A stretch of DNA of 64,000 nt from TC-15 sp034437275 (lineage in GTDB: Bacteria; Chloroflexota; Anaerolineae; Aggregatilineales; Aggregatilineaceae). A program made the translations under genes and the position numbers. Numbering within the stretch: the first letter of the stretch is position 1; every line of letters begins with the position of its first letter. The stretch covers positions 1-64,000 of the forward strand of contig DAOTUD010000119.1 of the NCBI GenBank assembly GCA_034437275.1, read 5' to 3'. The notes under the pieces were generated by a model. It was not told the DNA's origin and searched no databases. It was given only the letters and a program-made list of their open reading frames with translations. Positions 59,829-64,000 of this stretch are shown piece after piece.

Positions 59829-61277
59829 TCAGCGCGCCGGTGGGGGCCATCTTCTCACCGCCAGCCGCACCGCTGCCAGCAGCAGCCCGTAGATGATCCA
59901 CACGAAGGCCATGGTGGCGTAGAACTGGTCGATCTTGAAGTAGAAGTGATCGAAGACGCCCCCGACCAGCACGCCCACCAGCCCTGCCGCTAACCCGAGC
60001 CAGATATCGCTGAGCACGGGGTGCGCCTGAATCTGCCGGTAGTGGATTGCGCTGTAGAGGAAGGGGCTGCCCATCAGCACCAGGTAGGCGAACAGGCCCA
60101 CGAATCCGGCGTTCGACGCGACGGTAAGGTAAGTGTTGGCCACTCCCAGGTACAGGTCGATCTCCGGGGTGCCGGAAAAGCCGACGCCGATGATCGGGTG
60201 GCGGTTGATCAGGCGCAGCGCGTCCTTATATTCGCCCCAGCGCATCTGCGTTTCGACGTCCTGGTTGGTGACCCCGGCCTCCAGCTTGTCGATGTAGCGC
60301 TGAGTGACCGGCAGAAACAGCGCGATGAGCACCACCAGCGCCATGATCAACAGCAGCCGCCGGTAGCGCAGTGCCGCGATGAACACCAACGCCATGCCCA
60401 GCGCCAGCATCGCCCCGCGCGAGTCGGTCAGGAACAGGGCGACGAAGATGATGCCGAAGCTCAGCGCCGCCAGCCAGCGGTTGATCACGGGCTTCCGGGC
60501 GAAGATGTGCGGCGCGATCACGGCCCCGGCGACCTGTAGGAAGCCGCCGAACGCGTTGGGGTCGATCCAGGTGCCGATGGCGCGCTCGTTGAGCAGGGTG
60601 GCGCTGGTGGCCCGGTAGCGCAGCACACCGCCAACCGGGTAATCGAAGCGGCCCAGGCGGTTGAGCAGCGCTTCGGCCTGGGGGTCCGGCATGACCCACA
60701 GCACGATCCCGAGCAAGGCCGACAGCGTGGCAAATCCGATCAGGGCCACAATCGCGCGCTGGAGGGTGCGCACGTCGCGCACAACATCCACCAGCACCAG
60801 GATCACCAGCAGCGACAGCGCCATTTCCAGCACGTTCCGCAGGTCGCGCGGGGTGAGCAGCGCGTGGCGCAGGCCCATGAGGAAGGCGAAGATCATGACC
60901 CCGGTGAAGGCCAGCACCACCGGCATCACCGGCGTGGTGCGGAACAGGCGGCGCTGGCCGGTCATCCACTGCGCCAGATACACCGCCACAAAGCCGCCCA
61001 GCGCGGCGTCCAGAAAGCTGGGCGTGACCGGCAGCTGTGGGAACGGCAGCTTGCCGAAGGGCAGCAGCGCGACCACCGCGAGCACCGCGTACAGCCCGCC
61101 GTGCAGATCGCTCAGGATGTACAGCCCGACACCCAGCCCCAGCACCAACCCGGTCGCCACGACCGGGCCGAACAGCACGACCAGCAGCGCCAGCAGGCCG
61201 CCTAACGCGCCGACGGTCATGCCGAGCGCCAGGCCCGCTGTGCGGCGATTTTCGGAGAGGAGCAGGGTGTCGAGCAT
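59829..61277 (-). CDS. O-antigen ligase-like polymerase/ligase membrane protein
   Basis: This is a 482-aa protein with about 12 hydrophobic helices. The Wzy_C/O-antigen-ligase domain is recognised by the segment LFLTDSRGAMLALGMALVF and the large periplasmic loop with RHPIIGVGFSGTPEIDLYLG, ending in FDHFYFKIDQFYATMAFVW. It would join lipid-linked glycans to an acceptor or polymerise them. It belongs to a two-gene - strand group with the YfhO-like protein, and may work with the glycosyltransferase cluster at 25-29 kb. Confidence 0.85.
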   Translation of the reverse strand: MLDTLLLSENRRTAGLALGMTVGALGGLLALLVVLFGPVVATGLVLGLGVGLYILSDLHGGLYAVLAVVALLPFGKLPFPQLPVTPSFLDAALGGFVAVYLAQWMTGQRRLFRTTPVMPVVLAFTGVMIFAFLMGLRHALLTPRDLRNVLEMALSLLVILVLVDVVRDVRTLQRAIVALIGFATLSALLGIVLWVMPDPQAEALLNRLGRFDYPVGGVLRYRATSATLLNERAIGTWIDPNAFGGFLQVAGAVIAPHIFARKPVINRWLAALSFGIIFVALFLTDSRGAMLALGMALVFIAALRYRRLLLIMALVVLIALFLPVTQRYIDKLEAGVTNQDVETQMRWGEYKDALRLINRHPIIGVGFSGTPEIDLYLGVANTYLTVASNAGFVGLFAYLVLMGSPFLYSAIHYRQIQAHPVLSDIWLGLAAGLVGVLVGGVFDHFYFKIDQFYATMAFVWIIYGLLLAAVRLAVRRWPPPAR

Positions 61278-61300
61278 AGTGTCAACCTCGGTGTGCTATG

Positions 61301-63634
61301 TCAGACTAAACGGCGCGTAACACGTTTGCGGCGCGCGATGATCGTGCTGGCGAGCGTGATCCCGAGCACGGCCAGCAGCGTGACGACGCTGGTGATCGCC
61401 CCGGCAGTGAACGTCCAGGGGCGGTAGGCCAGTTCGACGGTGTGCGTCCCGGCCTCTGGCAGCGGGAGCGCGATCAGGCCGCCGTAGGCGCGGATGGGGT
61501 CCGCCGCGCTGCCGTTGACAGTTGCCTGCCAGCCGGGGTAATCGGGCAGGGCAATCGTCAGGATGGCCGGGGCGGGCGTGTCGGTCTGGATCGTAATCTC
61601 CTCCGGCGCGAAATGTGTCACGGTGGCTGTGCCCGGGTTGTCCGGCGGATCGGCAGGCAGCGTCACGCCCGGATCATCGGCCAGCAGCGCGATCTGCTGC
61701 AACAGCCGGATGTCGTAGGTTGGGTCGGCGAGGATGGCGTAGGCTTCGCCGTCGCTGCGGACGGTGCGCGCCCGGTACGTCAGGTGAGCGAAGGGGCGCG
61801 GATCGTCCAGCAGGTGCACGTTGTACGGGCCGAAGGGGTCTTCGGCCTGGTCGACAATCGTGCTGCGGGCCATCAACTCCTCCCAGTTACGCAGCACGTA
61901 GCGCACGGCCAGCAGGTCCCACGACCGGTCGTCAGGCAGCGTCAGGAGGTGGTCGACGCTCGCCAGGCGCAGCGGGCTGATGCCGTTGATATCCGGCACG
62001 TCGTACAGCGTGCCGTAATTGTCGTCGAGGCCGCGCTGCCCGTCCACGCGCGCGCCGGGTGGCAGTTCGGCCTGCAACCAGTCGACGATGGCCGGTTCGG
62101 GCAGCCGTTCCTCGGCGGGGACTGGCGCGTAGTTGGGCGTGCCCTGCGTGATGCTGAACAGGTCGAAGACCACCAGCGCGACCAGCGCCAGCACCCGGCG
62201 TGAGTCCGCCGGGGCGCGCAGCAGCCAGGGGATCACGCCAGCCGCCAGCCCGGCCAACAGCGCCGCGAACGTCACCGCGCGCAGGTCGCCGGCGTAGGTG
62301 TCGCCGTCCGGACCGCGCCACTGCACGAGCAGCACGCCCGCGATGAACACGCACGCCGCCAGCAGCCCCACCAGCGCCACCCGGATCACGCGGCGGGCGC
62401 GCTCGGCGGTGACGTCCCAGGCCAGCACGTGGGCCGTGCCCAACCCGGCCAGGATGCTCACGCTGTGCGCGATGATGAACGCGGCGCGCTCCTGTCCTCG
62501 GAACCAGCTACAGCCTGGCAGCAGCAGGTAGGCGGCGTCATACAGGATCGTGCCGGCCCCGAAGCTGAGGCCCAGCCCAACCAGTGCCGCGATCCCAAAA
62601 AAGGCGCTGAACGGCACGCGCCGCCACAGCGCGATCACCGCCAGGATCAGCCCGGCGATGCCCACATACAGCGGAGACCACTCGGTGAGCACGGCAGGGA
62701 ACAGCACTTGAATGATATCCCGGAAGAGCAGGCCGTTGCCTTTGGCGTCGAAGGTCATGTCCTGGCGCGTGGTCAGCCGGGTATATTCCAGGCCGGGCAG
62801 CAGTTGCACCGCGGCCAGCCCACCCGCTACCAGCGCCATCACCGCCGCCGCCAGCACGACGCGCCGCGCAAAGGTGCGCCAGCCGGCGCGCGTGTGGTGC
62901 GCGGCCAGCCGGTAGGCCAGGAACGCCAGCGCCAGGTAAATCGTAAACAGGCTGGTCTGGGGGTGACCCGCCAGCAGCGACAATCCGAGTGCGACCCCGG
63001 CCAGCACCATGCACGTCCAGCCCGGCTGCGCGCGGCGCGTGGCCTGGAAAATCCCGAGCAGCACCAGCGGCAGCCAGATGCCGGCTTCCAGCACAGCCAG
63101 TTGGAGCTGCGGGTAGCCGCTGAGGTAGCCGCTGTAGCCAACCGTGAGCGCCGCCACCAGCCCGCCGATCACCGAGGCGCGGGTCGCGCGGCCATCGTCC
63201 GGCGCGGTGATACGGCGCACGAAGGCGTACATCAGCAGCGTGCCGAGCAGCACATGCAGCGCCATCTCGTTTTGCAGCGCGGCGTACAGCTCGCCGGGGG
63301 CGGTCTGGTCGACGATCGTCACGGCGGCGACGGTCAGCAGGCGCGGCGGGTAAAAGACGGCGGACTGTGTGTCGGCCAGGAAGGGGTGCCCGGCGTTGTT
63401 GTACGGGTTCCACAGCGGGACCTCGCCTTCGGCCAGGCGCTCGACCTGGTAACCGAAGAACGCGACGAACTGCCCGGAAAAGTCGCCTTCCCTGAGCGAG
63501 AGCGCATCCCCGGCGCTGGGTGTGAAGATGCGCCAGAAATACAGCAGCCACAGCAGGATCAGCGCCAGCACGGCCAGCGTATCCGGCCTGGCCAGGCCGG
63601 ATACGCGGCGGGTTGGGGGGGATGTTTCGCTCAT
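61301..63634 (-). CDS. YfhO-like multi-spanning membrane protein
   Basis: This is a 777-aa membrane protein with about 12 helices, followed by a large extracytoplasmic beta-rich domain and a last helix (TSVVTLLAVLGITLASTII). NPYNNAGHPFLADTQSAVFYP is typical of YfhO/GT-C-type proteins, where Asp/Glu near the first loop binds a lipid-linked sugar. PDYPGWQATVNG and LIALPLPEAGTHTVELAYRP near the C-terminus are also family-typical. AAGGA precedes the ATG. It probably transfers sugars to cell-wall polymers or proteins. Confidence 0.85.
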   Translation of the reverse strand: MSETSPPTRRVSGLARPDTLAVLALILLWLLYFWRIFTPSAGDALSLREGDFSGQFVAFFGYQVERLAEGEVPLWNPYNNAGHPFLADTQSAVFYPPRLLTVAAVTIVDQTAPGELYAALQNEMALHVLLGTLLMYAFVRRITAPDDGRATRASVIGGLVAALTVGYSGYLSGYPQLQLAVLEAGIWLPLVLLGIFQATRRAQPGWTCMVLAGVALGLSLLAGHPQTSLFTIYLALAFLAYRLAAHHTRAGWRTFARRVVLAAAVMALVAGGLAAVQLLPGLEYTRLTTRQDMTFDAKGNGLLFRDIIQVLFPAVLTEWSPLYVGIAGLILAVIALWRRVPFSAFFGIAALVGLGLSFGAGTILYDAAYLLLPGCSWFRGQERAAFIIAHSVSILAGLGTAHVLAWDVTAERARRVIRVALVGLLAACVFIAGVLLVQWRGPDGDTYAGDLRAVTFAALLAGLAAGVIPWLLRAPADSRRVLALVALVVFDLFSITQGTPNYAPVPAEERLPEPAIVDWLQAELPPGARVDGQRGLDDNYGTLYDVPDINGISPLRLASVDHLLTLPDDRSWDLLAVRYVLRNWEELMARSTIVDQAEDPFGPYNVHLLDDPRPFAHLTYRARTVRSDGEAYAILADPTYDIRLLQQIALLADDPGVTLPADPPDNPGTATVTHFAPEEITIQTDTPAPAILTIALPDYPGWQATVNGSAADPIRAYGGLIALPLPEAGTHTVELAYRPWTFTAGAITSVVTLLAVLGITLASTIIARRKRVTRRLV

Positions 63635-63845
63635 GATCGTGGTCCTTGTTTTCGGGTTGTTCGTCGGGCGGGAAGTTTACCGGAAGTTGAGGCGCTGTGC
63701 CAGGGCGAATGCTGTACGCCCGGTTGACGCCAGCCTGCCAGACTTGACACCCTCGGGCGTCGCGGCTATCGTTAACCCTCATGACGGCAGGCATGCCGCT
63801 GCCCGCGCGTGGCGGGGAGTGGCGTAACGGAGGAGCAGGCGTATT

Positions 63846-64000
63846 ATGCGCGTGATGGTGACGATTGACCATCCCTGGAGCGAGAGCTTCAACCATGCCA
63901 TCCTCGGCGTGGTGACAACAACATTAGAGGACAACGGGCACAAGGTCGATCTGCTCGACCTGCACCAGGAAGGCTTTGACCCGGTGATGCACGTCGACGA
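63846..64000 (+). CDS. NAD(P)H dehydrogenase (quinone)-like flavodoxin-fold protein, partial
   Basis: The window ends within this gene; 51 residues are visible. The start VTIDHPWSESFNHAILGVV and the continuation DNGHKVDLLDLHQEGFDPVM match the N-terminus of YwrO/KefF/MdaB-type flavodoxin_2 proteins (phosphate-binding HPxxxSFNxA). GGAGGAG is about 11 bases before the ATG at 63846. The upstream 211 bp back to the YfhO-like gene contain no other gene. Confidence 0.8.
   Translation, partial: MRVMVTIDHPWSESFNHAILGVVTTTLEDNGHKVDLLDLHQEGFDPVMHVD

Noticed and set aside
59785..59850. 21-residue - strand frame (ending in LTITKDTGLFIARRR) after the O-antigen-ligase gene
   Set aside because: It looks like the tail of a protein but has no supporting upstream sequence; too short to call.
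1..64000. CRISPR arrays, rRNA and tRNA genes
   Set aside because: No regularly spaced repeats and no tRNA or rRNA signature were found by reading; a covariance-model search would be decisive for tRNAs.

Overview
The window looks like a chromosome segment of an anaerobic or facultative member of the Chloroflexota (Anaerolineae-like). This is inferred from gene content only: sugar ABC importers without their own ATPases, TIR/WD40 remnants, a dispersed hairpin repeat of a kind I associate with Chloroflexi, and Hdr/Flx plus Mrp energy genes. No rRNA, tRNA or CRISPR was seen. The left ~24 kb is visibly less GC-rich and carries catabolic and mobile-element material. The right ~39 kb is GC-rich and densely packed with core-type genes.

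Layout. (1) 0.1-11.7 kb, + strand: a LacI-regulated sugar cluster with a binding protein, two permeases, a TIM-barrel isomerase, a beta-propeller/PHP metallohydrolase, a Gfo/Idh/MocA oxidoreductase, a zinc-ligand-poor MDR dehydrogenase, a ROK kinase and a SIS isomerase. (2) 11.8-12.3 kb: transposase scraps and a MITE-like repeat. (3) 12.3-18.3 kb, - strand: a LacI-controlled fructoside operon (binding protein, two permeases, GH32). (4) 18.3-19.6 kb: remnants of an integrase, TIR, WD40 and BNR proteins. (5) 19.7-23.2 kb: a peptide-type binding protein and two permeases. (6) 25-29 kb: GT2 glycosyltransferase, an FrhB-methyltransferase fusion and a flippase-like membrane protein. (7) 29-31 kb: a Kef-type antiporter.

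(8) 31.2-39.8 kb, - strand: an electron-transfer operon in the order hdrA2-hdrA1-mvhD-flxC-flxB-flxA, most genes overlapping by ATGA. Both hdrA genes have an in-frame UGA at the same conserved cysteine position and are read here as selenocysteine genes. hdrA1 also carries an inserted GltD/NfnB-type flavoprotein module. (9) 40.8-46 kb: an NAD-linked formate dehydrogenase operon (nuoE-like, nuoF-like, fdhA), in which fdhA is interrupted by UGA at the known Sec site. All three UGAs are followed, after exactly 17 nt, by a 6-bp stem with a 5-nt loop (CGUGG, CGUGG, CGUGC), as expected for bacterial SECIS elements.

(10) 46-53 kb: a seven-gene Mrp antiporter operon with an M50/CBS protease gene inserted between mrpA and mrpB. 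(11) 53.4-64 kb: asparagine synthase, secreted clostripain-like peptidase, phosphoesterase, TrmB, O-antigen-ligase-like and YfhO-like membrane proteins, and the start of a flavodoxin-fold NAD(P)H dehydrogenase.

A working model (inference): formate is oxidised to NADH by the Sec-formate dehydrogenase. The Flx/Hdr complex then exchanges electrons between NAD(P)H, ferredoxin and a high-potential acceptor without HdrBC. The Mrp and Kef systems handle the ion gradients. The selenocysteine-based HdrA pair with a NfnB-like insert is the most unusual system in the window.
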